From Idiomarina aquatica (GTDB lineage Bacteria > Pseudomonadota > Gammaproteobacteria > Enterobacterales > Alteromonadaceae), in NCBI RefSeq assembly GCF_003987185.1, contig NZ_PIPS01000002.1, positions 186,001-250,000 on the forward strand: 64,000 nt of DNA. Direction: 5' to 3'. A program made the position numbers and the translations under genes. The notes under the pieces are model-generated. The model was not told the DNA's origin. It made no database searches and worked only from the letters and a program-made list of their open reading frames with translations. Shown here one piece after another: positions 27,174 to 35,458 of the stretch. How positions within the stretch are numbered: position 1 is the first letter of the stretch; every line of letters starts with the position of its first letter.

Positions 27174-28017
27174 TCACCCCTTCCTGAATGGTCGAAGCAA
27201 CCAACGTCCCGTCGCGAGTGAAGATCTGACCACGTACCAGACCGCGATTACCACTGGCCGACGGACTATCGATGGCATAAAGCAACCAGTCATCCATGCG
27301 GAATTCACGATGAAACCACATCGCATGGTCAATGGTGGCAACTTGCATGTCCGGTTGTGCAAAGCTAACCCCATGGGGCTGCAACGCGGTCGGTAAAAAG
27401 TTAAAGTCCGACGCATAGGCCAGCAGGTATTTGTGCACCCGCAAATCTTCCGGCATCTGGCCATTAGCTTTTAACCAGACATAGCGTTTGGGTTCGTCTT
27501 TGGCCGGCTTAAAGGGGTTGTAGGCGGTCACAAAACGCATCTCAATCGGCTTTTCGCAAATGAACTTATTGCGAATAGGAGCCGGAATAAGATCCTGATG
27601 CTCCTTATAAATATCGATATCGGAAACCAAGCCCTCTGGTCCGGGAACATCAGGCATGCTGTCCTGATGTTCAAAGCCAACCTCATCTTCCTGGAACGAT
27701 GCGGTCATATGGAAGATTGGCTTGCCATGCTGAATGGCTTTTACCCGGCGGGTCGAAATGCTGTTGCCATCACGAATCACTTCAACGTCATAAACGATGG
27801 GCTTTTTAGCGTCACCGGGGCGTAAGAAATAACTGTGGAATGAGTGCGCACCCCGTTCGGCGGGTAAGGTTTCCTTCGCCGCAGACAGCGCCTGGCCGAT
27901 GACCTGACCCCCAAATACCGCGCCAAATCCCAGATCCTGACTGTTACCACGGTAGATGCCCTGCTCGATGGTTTCGAGCTGCAGTAAGTTTAATAAGTTA
28001 TCCAATACCTGGCTCAT
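27157..28017 (-). CDS. tesB: acyl-CoA thioesterase II
   Basis: A 286-aa double hot-dog thioesterase that hydrolyses acyl-CoA to free fatty acid and Co[29 protein letters not shown] marks the N-terminal hot dog, [12 protein letters not shown] the linker to the core, and the C-terminal half has [33 protein letters not shown] and [12 protein letters not shown] with the catalytic Asp, Thr and Gln region. I chose ATG 28017 ([13 protein letters not shown]), where family similarity and a GGGA ribosome site begin. The last codons (MRRRR and TGA) lie inside the hairpin/direct-repeat array, so the repeat has apparently replaced the native C-terminus. Confidence 0.9.
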   Translation of the reverse strand: MSQVLDNLLNLLQLETIEQGIYRGNSQDLGFGAVFGGQVIGQALSAAKETLPAERGAHSFHSYFLRPGDAKKPIVYDVEVIRDGNSISTRRVKAIQHGKPIFHMTASFQEDEVGFEHQDSMPDVPGPEGLVSDIDIYKEHQDLIPAPIRNKFICEKPIEMRFVTAYNPFKPAKDEPKRYVWLKANGQMPEDLRVHKYLLAYASDFNFLPTALQPHGVSFAQPDMQVATIDHAMWFHREFRMDDWLLYAIDSPSASGNRGLVRGQIFTRDGTLVASTIQEGVMRRRR

Positions 28018-28294
28018 TAGCCGTTTCCCTGTGTCGCTGTACAACGTGGCAGTAGTGTACCGAATTGATCTGATTTCGTCTTTAGCGACTACTTTTATAA
28101 AGACAATTAATCGTAAAAATAATCGCTTATCAGTCAGGCGTTGGGCAGATACGCTGGCGTGTCTGTATCGTTTATGTTTGACTGTAAACACTAAAAGCTG
28201 TGGCTGAACCGCATTGCTTTGACTATATTAACGTTATAGTTTAATGGAATAGCTTTTCAGCACAATCAACGCTCAATGCGAATGGGAGAGTACT

Positions 28295-30967
28295 ATGTCA
28301 GGCAAAAATAGTCTGGATACGTTAAGTACATTGGATGTTAAGGGCAAAAGTTACGACTATTACAGCTTGCCTAAAGCAGCCAAATCGTTAGGAAACATCG
28401 ATAAGCTGCCGGCATCGATGAAAGTGTTGCTTGAAAACTTATTACGCAATGAAGATGGCGAAACGGTTACCGGTGATGATCTTAAAGCCATGGTGGACTG
28501 GCTTAAAGAGAAAAAAATTGACCGTGAGATTCAGTACCGTCCGGCACGCGTGCTGATGCAGGATTTCACCGGTGTACCGGGTATTGTTGACTTAGCCGCC
28601 ATGCGAGATGCGGTTAACAAAGCCGGCCATAACCCCGAAGTGATTAACCCGTTATCCCCCGTTGATCTGGTCATTGACCACTCGGTCATGGTGGATAAAT
28701 ACGCAACGCCGGAAGCGTTCAAGCAAAACGTGCGGATGGAAATGGACCGCAACAAAGAACGTTATGAGTTTCTGAAATGGGGGCAGGGTGCCTTCGAAAA
28801 CTTCCGCGTTGTCCCGCCAGGTACAGGTATATGCCACCAGGTTAACCTCGAGTACTTAGGAAAGAGCGTGTGGACCAAAGAAGAAAACGGTCGCACGGTT
28901 GCTTACCCGGACACCTTGGTTGGTACCGACTCACACACCACCATGATCAACGCACTTGGCGTATTAGGCTGGGGCGTTGGCGGTATTGAGGCCGAAGCTG
29001 CCATGTTGGGGCAACCGGTGTCGATGTTGATTCCGGAAGTGGTCGGCTTCCGTATGACCGGCAAATTACCGGAGGGCGTAACCGCAACCGACTTAGTGCT
29101 GACGGTGACGCAAATGTTACGTGAAAAAGGCGTGGTCGGTAAGTTTGTCGAATTCTATGGCCCGGGACTGGATAATTTACCGCTCGCAGACCGAGCCACC
29201 ATTTCGAACATGGCGCCGGAGTACGGTGCAACCTGTGGTTTCTTCCCGGTGGATGAAGAAACCATCAATTATATGCGCCTGTCCGGCCGTGACGATGAAA
29301 CGCTGGCATTGGTCGAAGCATACTGCAAAGAGCAGGGACTGTGGCGCAGTAATGATAATGAACCAGAATTCACCGATACACTGGAACTGGATCTCAGTAC
29401 CGTTACCGCGTCGCTTGCAGGACCCAAACGTCCACAAGACCGTGTGAATATGGAACAGCTGGGTAGCAACTTCGACCTGATCCTGGAAACCAACGGTCAG
29501 GCCAATGAAGCGGACAAAGAGGTTCCGGTAAAAGGAAAAGATTACAGTCTGAAGCACGGTGACGTGGTGATTGCCGCGATCACATCCTGTACCAACACCT
29601 CCAACCCGAGTGTGTTGATGGCAGCGGGCTTACTGGCGAAAAAAGCGATTGAAAAGGGGTTGGATCGTAAACCTTGGGTTAAGTCGTCTTTTGCACCCGG
29701 TTCGAAAGTGGTTACTGACTACCTGAAGAAAGCCGGTTTTACCCCGTATATGGAAGATCTTGGCTTCCACCTGGTAGGTTACGGTTGCACGACCTGTATT
29801 GGTAATTCAGGCCCGCTGGATGACGAAATCAGCGACGCCATTAATGAAGGTAACTTAACCGTATCTTCGGTGCTTTCAGGTAACCGTAACTTCGAAGGTC
29901 GTGTACATCCTGATGTGAAAGCCAACTGGCTGGCTTCACCACCGTTAGTGGTGGCTTATGCACTGGCAGGTACCACCCGTACCGATCTGAGTAAAGATCC
30001 ATTAGGCAAGGACAAAGACGGTAACGACGTTTACCTGAAAGACATCTGGCCAACCACCAGTGAGATTGCCGAAGCGGTGAAAACCGTCGATAACGAAATG
30101 TTCCGTAAAGAATACGCCGAAGTCTTCAAAGGTGATGATGAGTGGCGCGCCATCAATGTTGCCGAAGGTAAAGTGTACGACTGGCAGGAAGATTCAACCT
30201 ATGTGAAGAATCCGCCGTTCTTCGAAGGTATTGACCAGCCGCTGCAAGATCCGACGGATATTAAAGACGCTAACGTATTGGCGGTATTCGCTGATTCGAT
30301 CACCACCGACCATATTTCGCCGGCTGGATCGATCAAGCCGGATTCACCGGCAGGAAAATACCTGCAAGAGCACGGCGTGGCGGTGAAAGACTTTAACTCT
30401 TACGGCTCACGTCGTGGTAACCACGAAGTGATGATGCGTGGTACCTTTGCGAACATCCGCATCAAAAACCAAATGCTGGATAACGTCGAAGGTGGCTTTA
30501 CCAAGTACATCCCGACCGGCGAGCAAATGGCGATATATGACGCGGCCATGAAGTACATGGAAAACGACACGCCATTAGTGGTGTTGGCCGGTAAAGAGTA
30601 CGGTACCGGTTCCAGTCGTGACTGGGCCGCCAAAGGTACCCGTCTGTTGGGTGTGAAAGCGGTCATTGCTGAGAGCTATGAGCGTATTCACCGTTCTAAC
30701 CTGGTTGGCATGGGCGTATTGCCGTTGCAGTTCGAAGACGGTCAGGGCGTTGAGGCTCATGGTTTAACGGGTGAAGAGGCCATCTCCATTCTGGGTCTTG
30801 ACGGCGACTTAAAACCCGGTCAAATGCTGGATGTTGTTGCGAAGCGCAAGAACGGTGAAGAAGTTAAGTTTAAAGTGAAGTGTCGCATCGACACCGGTAA
30901 CGAAATGCAGTACTACAAAAACGGTGGTATTTTGCATTACGTACTGCGCCAGATGCTGAAAAACTAA
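28295..30967 (+). CDS. acnA: aconitate hydratase A
   Basis: An 890-aa aconitase that interconverts citrate and isocitrate in the TCA cycle. The three cysteines of the 4Fe-4S cluster are in [13 protein letters not shown] and [36 protein letters not shown] and the C-terminal swivel-domain segments [20 protein letters not shown] and [19 protein letters not shown] match AcnA/IRP-type aconitases, not AcnB. GGGAGA precedes the ATG. A strong terminator follows, so it is monocistronic. The 277-nt region upstream shows no clear promoter that I can support; TTGACT at 28219 is a possible -35 but its spacing to TTTAAT (28240) is only 15 nt. Confidence 0.95.
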   Translation: MSGKNSLDTLSTLDVKGKSYDYYSLPKAAKSLGNIDKLPASMKVLLENLLRNEDGETVTGDDLKAMVDWLKEKKIDREIQYRPARVLMQDFTGVPGIVDLAAMRDAVNKAGHNPEVINPLSPVDLVIDHSVMVDKYATPEAFKQNVRMEMDRNKERYEFLKWGQGAFENFRVVPPGTGICHQVNLEYLGKSVWTKEENGRTVAYPDTLVGTDSHTTMINALGVLGWGVGGIEAEAAMLGQPVSMLIPEVVGFRMTGKLPEGVTATDLVLTVTQMLREKGVVGKFVEFYGPGLDNLPLADRATISNMAPEYGATCGFFPVDEETINYMRLSGRDDETLALVEAYCKEQGLWRSNDNEPEFTDTLELDLSTVTASLAGPKRPQDRVNMEQLGSNFDLILETNGQANEADKEVPVKGKDYSLKHGDVVIAAITSCTNTSNPSVLMAAGLLAKKAIEKGLDRKPWVKSSFAPGSKVVTDYLKKAGFTPYMEDLGFHLVGYGCTTCIGNSGPLDDEISDAINEGNLTVSSVLSGNRNFEGRVHPDVKANWLASPPLVVAYALAGTTRTDLSKDPLGKDKDGNDVYLKDIWPTTSEIAEAVKTVDNEMFRKEYAEVFKGDDEWRAINVAEGKVYDWQEDSTYVKNPPFFEGIDQPLQDPTDIKDANVLAVFADSITTDHISPAGSIKPDSPAGKYLQEHGVAVKDFNSYGSRRGNHEVMMRGTFANIRIKNQMLDNVEGGFTKYIPTGEQMAIYDAAMKYMENDTPLVVLAGKEYGTGSSRDWAAKGTRLLGVKAVIAESYERIHRSNLVGMGVLPLQFEDGQGVEAHGLTGEEAISILGLDGDLKPGQMLDVVAKRKNGEEVKFKVKCRIDTGNEMQYYKNGGILHYVLRQMLKN

Positions 30968-30992
30968 CTTCGCTCTGCAACAAAGAAGCACA

Positions 30993-31021
30993 AAAAAACC
31001 GGCAGTTATGCCGGTTTTTTT
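30993..31021 (+). terminator. rho-independent terminator of acnA
   Basis: ACCGGCA and TGCCGGT pair around a GTTA loop, extended by A:T pairs, and the stem runs directly into seven T. It starts 26 nt after the acnA stop. The A-run on the left arm could make it work for the convergent folM transcript as well. Confidence 0.9.
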
Positions 31022-31048
31022 ATGAGTCATCCGTATGCTAGCCCCGGA

Positions 31049-31756
31049 TTAAATATTGAGCGCCCGGCCACCGTCGACTTTGATCGACTCACCGGTCAGG
31101 AATGGGTTATCACGGAAGAATTTGACGGTATCGATCATTGGTTGCAGACCGCCTTCGACCTTTAATGGGGTTTCAGCCAACACCTGTTGACGGTGTTGAT
31201 TGTCATGCTCCGGCAAAAACAGGATTGGGCCGGGCTGTATGGCGTTGACGCGGATGTCCGGTGCCAGTGCTTTGGCAAAAGCCAGTGTCATGTTGGCCAG
31301 CGCGGCTTTGGCGCCACAGTAGGCGATGTAATTGGTGGACGGGCGTTCGCTGTAGATGTCGGTGATGTTGATCACCAGACCGTCGTTGGCGTTCGCCAGC
31401 AAGGCCTGTAACCCCGTAATCAACTTGTAGGGCGCAATGGCATGAACTTGGTATACGGCGGCCAGCGCGTCATCAGAAGCATCGACGGTGTGGTTATCAA
31501 AAAAGCACGAAGCGTTGTTAACCAATAAATCTAACTGGCCGGTCTGCGCAATCACTTGATCGATCATATTATCGATCGCCCTGGTATCGCTAAAATCGGC
31601 CTGTAAACCAATAGCTCCCTGTTGTTCCAGTTTCTCAACGCCGCCTTTTGAAGAATTGTAATGAGCGAATACGGTATAGCCATTGTCGAGTAAATCGTTA
31701 GCGAGCTCATAGCCAAAGCGCCGACCGGCTCCGGTAATTAATGCCACTGGCTTCAT
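31049..31756 (-). CDS. folM: dihydromonapterin reductase-like SDR (FolM)
   Basis: A 235-aa short-chain dehydrogenase. The cofactor loop ITGAGRRFGYELA has the TGxxxRxG form of pteridine reductases rather than the usual TGxxxGxG, and the catalytic YxxxK is YCGAK. LVNNASCFFDN and VNAIQPGPILFLPEHD are typical of FolM, which reduces dihydromonapterin (and, weakly, dihydrofolate) with NADPH. The 3' neighbour in the operon is upstream: folK overlaps its start by four bases (31753-31756). Confidence 0.85.
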   Translation of the reverse strand: MKPVALITGAGRRFGYELANDLLDNGYTVFAHYNSSKGGVEKLEQQGAIGLQADFSDTRAIDNMIDQVIAQTGQLDLLVNNASCFFDNHTVDASDDALAAVYQVHAIAPYKLITGLQALLANANDGLVINITDIYSERPSTNYIAYCGAKAALANMTLAFAKALAPDIRVNAIQPGPILFLPEHDNQHRQQVLAETPLKVEGGLQPMIDTVKFFRDNPFLTGESIKVDGGRALNI

Positions 31757-32124
31757 TGCGTTTCTCCCTGTAAATCTGTCTGTAACGGCTGCAGATATTC
31801 CGGCACCTCGGGGTTTTCGTGGAGCGGTCCTAAAATATCGATATCAATCGGACGATCTTTAATGCTGCACAATGGGTCTGAACGGTCACGACCCAGTAGC
31901 TCTTCGATACGGTTGAATTCTTGCTTTAATGCTTCTGCTGAGAGCGCGGTGTCGAGTGTGAACAATGCGTTCAAAAACGGACGGTTAGTTTTCATGCCAA
32001 CCGGTTGGGTATTGATGTCTCGCGAAAATTCGAGATTTTCTGACAGCTTGGCCAAATAGTGTTTGGCGCGGGAAAAATGAAGCTCAGGTTCGATATTTGA
32101 GCCGAGGCTGCAAAGATACTTCAT
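31753..32124 (-). CDS. folK: short HPPK-like pyrophosphokinase (FolK paralogue)
   Basis: A 123-aa protein with the HPPK N-terminal part (YLCSLGSNIEPELHFSRAK), the pterin-side QPVG...NRPFLNALFTLDT and the catalytic loop ending DRPIDIDIL, which keeps the Arg and the two Mg-binding Asp. Standard FolK is about 160 aa; this one ends after VPEYLQPL and lacks the segment that carries the ATP/pterin-contacting His and Arg (VPHYDMKNRGF in E. coli). It may be a paralogue that acts with FolM in pterin metabolism, with the main FolK elsewhere. The stop overlaps folM's ATG. Confidence 0.75.
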   Translation of the reverse strand: MKYLCSLGSNIEPELHFSRAKHYLAKLSENLEFSRDINTQPVGMKTNRPFLNALFTLDTALSAEALKQEFNRIEELLGRDRSDPLCSIKDRPIDIDILGPLHENPEVPEYLQPLQTDLQGETQ

Positions 32125-32155
32125 AAGGATTAGGGTCCCTGGTTAATTGCACCGA

Positions 32156-32223
32156 GTGTGTCGCACACAGTCAAACGTCCTATCTATACGAGAGAGTGCG
32201 ACAAACGGTTTGTTGTTGCAACA
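32156..32223. promoter_or_regulatory. cluster of small palindromes in folK/32353 divergent region
   Basis: The 228-nt gap between the divergent folK and the 32353 gene holds three perfect dyads: GTGTG-TCG-CACAC (32156-32168), ACAAAC-G-GTTTGT (32201-32213) and TGTTGCAACA (32214-32223). They lie where control of the symporter/carbamoyltransferase unit would be expected. No known operator is recognised. Confidence 0.35.
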
Positions 32224-32352
32224 TCGATTTGTCGGTGTTTTTTTATTGTTAACGAGTATCGGCTCGTTGTAGTGCCCGATGACTTAAGTTGAAATCCGTC
32301 GATGGTGCTGATAGCCTGAAATTTCACGTGTTGCAAGCGAGTAACAAAGCGA

Positions 32353-32832
32353 ATGGTGAAATTACCCGGTATCGCTAAAAGTTTATTTCCTGTGTTAACG
32401 TTTTGTTGGGTGTTTTTGTCAGCACCGACAACTCTGGCGCAGTCACTGCAATTAGAGGGACCTTCGTCTACTGTGCGTGAGGGCTACTTCACGGTGTCCG
32501 TCGTGGCGCAGGAGCAGCGCGAGGAACCGCTTACCAATCTGGTTATCGACGTGTCGACGCAAGCCGATTTTTCCCACGTTGAGCAAACCTTTCCGGCATT
32601 GGGCGATTTTCGCAAATTGTCGTTAACCGGCTTTAGCGATGGCGTTTATTATCTGCGCGCGCGCGCCGACAACCTTGCCGAACCAAGCAATGTGATAAAA
32701 GTTACCGTACAACACTACCCGCTGTGGCAGGCGTTGGGTCTGTTTTTTACCGGATTAATCATCTTCGCCTTGCTGGTGGTGATACTGCTGAGGTCGCATC
32801 GACGGGTAGAAAAGGAGGCCGGTAATGACTGA
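32353..32832 (+). CDS. membrane protein with immunoglobulin-like ectodomain
   Basis: A 159-aa protein with a signal peptide (LFPVLTFCWVFLSAPTTLAQ, to about residue 30), a beta-rich periplasmic domain (about 32-120; LVIDVSTQADFSHVEQTF, GVYYLRARADNLAEPSN) resembling a fibronectin-III/Ig fold, a C-terminal membrane helix (LGLFFTGLIIFALLVVILL) and a short basic tail. Its 3' end overlaps the symporter start by eight bases, so they are translated together. I do not recognise a named family. It may be an accessory or sensor subunit for the symporter, which is inference. Confidence 0.7.
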   Translation: MVKLPGIAKSLFPVLTFCWVFLSAPTTLAQSLQLEGPSSTVREGYFTVSVVAQEQREEPLTNLVIDVSTQADFSHVEQTFPALGDFRKLSLTGFSDGVYYLRARADNLAEPSNVIKVTVQHYPLWQALGLFFTGLIIFALLVVILLRSHRRVEKEAGND

Positions 32833-34243
32833 ATTTGCCCTGGATACGTCGCTTGGCCTCACCATTGTCATTCTTTTTGGTGTCCTCTGGGTTGCCTTTG
32901 GCTACTGGCTCGGCCGCAAGAACAAAACCCACGAAGATTTTGCGCTGGCCGGCCGTAATGTCGGCTTTGCGTTCGCGGCGGCAACGGCGATGGCCACCTG
33001 GGTCACCAGCAACACGACGTTGGTTGCCCCTCAGCTTACCTATCAATTTGGTCTGTGGGGGATGATTGGTTATTCCTTCGCAGCACTCGGACTGTTGCTG
33101 TTTGCGCCGATGGCCAAACGCATCAAAACCTTATTGCCGAATGGCTATACCTCCGGTGATTTTGTGCGCCTGCGTTATGGTCAGGCGGCCTGGTGGGTGT
33201 TCATCATCATTTCCGTGGTTTATGCATTTGGCTGGCTCATCAGTCTGGGCATGGCCGGTGGTATTTTGCTGGAATCGCTCAGCGGTCTTGATTACCACAT
33301 CGGCATGACAGCGATATTGATCATTTGCGTCGGTTACACGTTATTTGGCGGCCTGCGAGCGGTCATCGCGACCGACTTTATTCAGGCGCTGATCATCATC
33401 GTCGGTGTCAGTCTGATTGCCTGGTGGTTGGCCGATAATGTGGGCCTGCAAAGCATTCATAGCAATCTCTCGCAGGCGCATCCGCAGTTACTGGATGTAT
33501 TGTTTCCTGCTGCTGTGATGTTTTTGTTTAACAATATCTTTTTCGGTCTGGGGGAGATATTTCATTCGAACGTCTGGTGGTCAAGGGCGTTGTCGTTTAA
33601 GCAGGGAGTGGCCTACAAAGCCTACCTGACCGGCGGGCTGATGTGGTTACCCATTCCTATCGTTACCGGATTCATCGCGTTAGCGGCACCGCAGTTGGGA
33701 ATATTCCCACCCAGTGCGGACATGATCGGACCAACCGTTGCGGCGGCGGTATTGGGTACCACCGGTGCCGTGATCGTATTTATCGTGATTTTCTCGGCGC
33801 TGGCATCGAGTCTGGATTCTTTGCTGGCAGCAACCTCAGATCTGGTCACCCAAGACTTATTCCATAAAAAATTAAAACCCAATGCCTCGGATAGAACGCT
33901 GATGCGCTTTAATCGGTATTGCATTCTGGCGCTGGGCATCGTGACCTGGCTGTTTTGTTTACCGCGTATTGCCACCCTCGGGGCGTTATTGAATTTCGCC
34001 GGTGCCTTTGTCGCCAGCACCATTTGGCCGATCGTGCTGGGCTTATATTTTCGCCGTTTAACCGGTGGCTATGCCGCACTGGCAATGGCGCTGGGTACGG
34101 CAGCCGGTCTCGCGGCCTATTTTTTGGTTGGCTTTTATGTCGCTGCGTTGACGTCCTGCGCGGTTTCCGGCCTGCTTTGTGGTGTCGGTGTGTGGCGCAG
34201 TCAGGAACAGTTTGACTGGCAGCGATTACAAGAGGAGCGTTAA
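32825..34243 (+). CDS. sodium:solute symporter (SSS) family protein
   Basis: A 472-aa transporter with about 13 membrane helices. The N-terminal LGRKNKTHEDFALAGRNVGF, the ATAMATWVTSNTTLVAPQ segment and the Na2-site helix region VFIVIFSALASSLDSLLAAT match the SSS family (PutP/PanF/OpuE relatives). It imports an organic solute with sodium; the solute cannot be read from sequence. Upstream overlap with the Ig-like protein gene and the small membrane peptide gene 2 nt downstream place it in one unit with the carbamoyltransferase and amidotransferase. Confidence 0.88.
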   Translation: MTEFALDTSLGLTIVILFGVLWVAFGYWLGRKNKTHEDFALAGRNVGFAFAAATAMATWVTSNTTLVAPQLTYQFGLWGMIGYSFAALGLLLFAPMAKRIKTLLPNGYTSGDFVRLRYGQAAWWVFIIISVVYAFGWLISLGMAGGILLESLSGLDYHIGMTAILIICVGYTLFGGLRAVIATDFIQALIIIVGVSLIAWWLADNVGLQSIHSNLSQAHPQLLDVLFPAAVMFLFNNIFFGLGEIFHSNVWWSRALSFKQGVAYKAYLTGGLMWLPIPIVTGFIALAAPQLGIFPPSADMIGPTVAAAVLGTTGAVIVFIVIFSALASSLDSLLAATSDLVTQDLFHKKLKPNASDRTLMRFNRYCILALGIVTWLFCLPRIATLGALLNFAGAFVASTIWPIVLGLYFRRLTGGYAALAMALGTAAGLAAYFLVGFYVAALTSCAVSGLLCGVGVWRSQEQFDWQRLQEER

Positions 34244-34245
34244 TC

Positions 34246-34368
34246 ATGCAACTCCCGGAACTGGCTTTTACCGTGTTGATTATTGTTGCATTGGCATTGA
34301 CCTGCTTAACGCCGATCATTTTGCTGGTGCTGTTCGTAAAAGATTATTTTTCTAAAACATTATGGTAA
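34246..34368 (+). CDS. 40-aa single-span membrane peptide
   Basis: A short gene starting at ATG 34246 with AGAGGAG ideally placed upstream. The product is MQLPELAFTVLIIVALALTC followed by more hydrophobic residues and the tail FVKDYFSKTLW. It fills the gap between the symporter (2 nt) and the carbamoyltransferase (4 nt), which supports that it is real. It resembles small accessory subunits found with some SSS and NSS transporters only in size and topology. Function unknown. Confidence 0.65.
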   Translation: MQLPELAFTVLIIVALALTCLTPIILLVLFVKDYFSKTLW

Positions 34369-34372
34369 CCCT

Positions 34373-35440
34373 ATGAACATAAAAGATGTGTCGTTTGACC
34401 GGGAACGTCCGGATGTCTGTGGCGACGCGCACCCGAAAGCACTGTTAAGAGCGATTCAGGAAGACGGTGACTACCTTTTAAAACTTGCGAATCAACACAT
34501 TGTTTCGTCCGATCAGTTTACCCAAAACGGAATGTTGCAACTGTTCCGGTTGGCGGCCAAGTATGAAGCCAACCCACGTCGTTTTAGCACGTCATTACAG
34601 GGCAAAATCCTGATTTCGGCATTCTATGAGCCGAGTACCCGCACGCGGCTGTCGTTCGAAAGTGCCTGGCACCGGCTGGGTGGCGACATCATGTCGATCA
34701 CTGATCGGTCGACAACCGGTATTGCCAAAGGGGAATGTCTGGCCGACGTGGCGGAAATGTTCAATAACTACGGTGATTGTGTGGTGCTGCGGGACAATAA
34801 TGAGAGCTCGCTCGAGGAGATGATCGATTCACTGCGAATTCCCATCATTAACGCCGGTAACGGCAGCGATGAACACCCCACGCAGGCGCTCGCAGATCTC
34901 TACGCGATGTTTAAATGGCGTCCGCAGTTAGCAACCGAGCAAGCGAGCCAGCATGCGGTGAAGATTGGGGTCATTGGTGTGCCCAATAAAATGCGCACCG
35001 TGCGCAGTCTGATCAAGTCGCTGTGCAAGTTTCCCGATGCGGTGGCCGAGTTGGTTATTATTCATGATGAAAGTGCCAGCGCGGAACTGTTTGGACAGCA
35101 ACAACGTGAGCAAATCGAACAGGCGGGGATTCGTATCCGCACCTCGAACGATCTTAATGCGGTATTACCGGAGCTGGATGTTATTTACATCAATGCCATC
35201 TCCTGGGAGGGTGAAACCTTTAATACCTACGGTACGTCGTTTGCACTGAATGCACAGTCGCCGTTAAAAGAGGGGGCGATCATTCTGCATCCACTCGCCC
35301 GTGGAGCCGAACTGAGTACGGATCTCGACCACACGCCGCACAACTGGTATTTCAGCCAGGCGCGCGGGGCTGTGTTTTTAAGAATGGCGTTACTTACGTG
35401 TATGGTACAACGCGCCGAGCGCGTTATCGATGTCGTCTAA
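34373..35440 (+). CDS. ATCase-like carbamoyltransferase of unknown acceptor
   Basis: A 355-aa protein of the aspartate/ornithine carbamoyltransferase fold, with an N-terminal extension of about 35 residues over catalytic PyrB. The carbamoyl-phosphate site is complete: STRTR (88-92), Lys119 in the loop that reaches the next subunit, Arg140, HPTQ (168-171), Arg208 and HPLAR (306-310). The position of the E. coli PyrB motif TRVQ, whose Arg229 and Gln231 bind aspartate, reads NAIS (274-277), so both residues are missing; the ornithine-specific SMG loop is also absent. It is therefore probably neither a normal ATCase nor an OTCase. It lies in one unit with a symporter and an asparagine-synthetase-like enzyme, 18 nt upstream of the latter. 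Confidence 0.85.
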   Translation: MNIKDVSFDRERPDVCGDAHPKALLRAIQEDGDYLLKLANQHIVSSDQFTQNGMLQLFRLAAKYEANPRRFSTSLQGKILISAFYEPSTRTRLSFESAWHRLGGDIMSITDRSTTGIAKGECLADVAEMFNNYGDCVVLRDNNESSLEEMIDSLRIPIINAGNGSDEHPTQALADLYAMFKWRPQLATEQASQHAVKIGVIGVPNKMRTVRSLIKSLCKFPDAVAELVIIHDESASAELFGQQQREQIEQAGIRIRTSNDLNAVLPELDVIYINAISWEGETFNTYGTSFALNAQSPLKEGAIILHPLARGAELSTDLDHTPHNWYFSQARGAVFLRMALLTCMVQRAERVIDVV

Positions 35441-35458
35441 CAAAAGGAAAAGCAAAGA

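Noticed and set aside
27019-27396. Open frame of 125 codons through the hairpin array
   Set aside because: Composition follows the palindromes and runs antisense into tesB; no ribosome site and no family resemblance.
34373-35440. Annotation as pyrB (aspartate carbamoyltransferase)
   Set aside because: The aspartate-binding Arg and Gln appear to be missing, and no pyrI or pyrimidine gene is near, so the symbol would be misleading.
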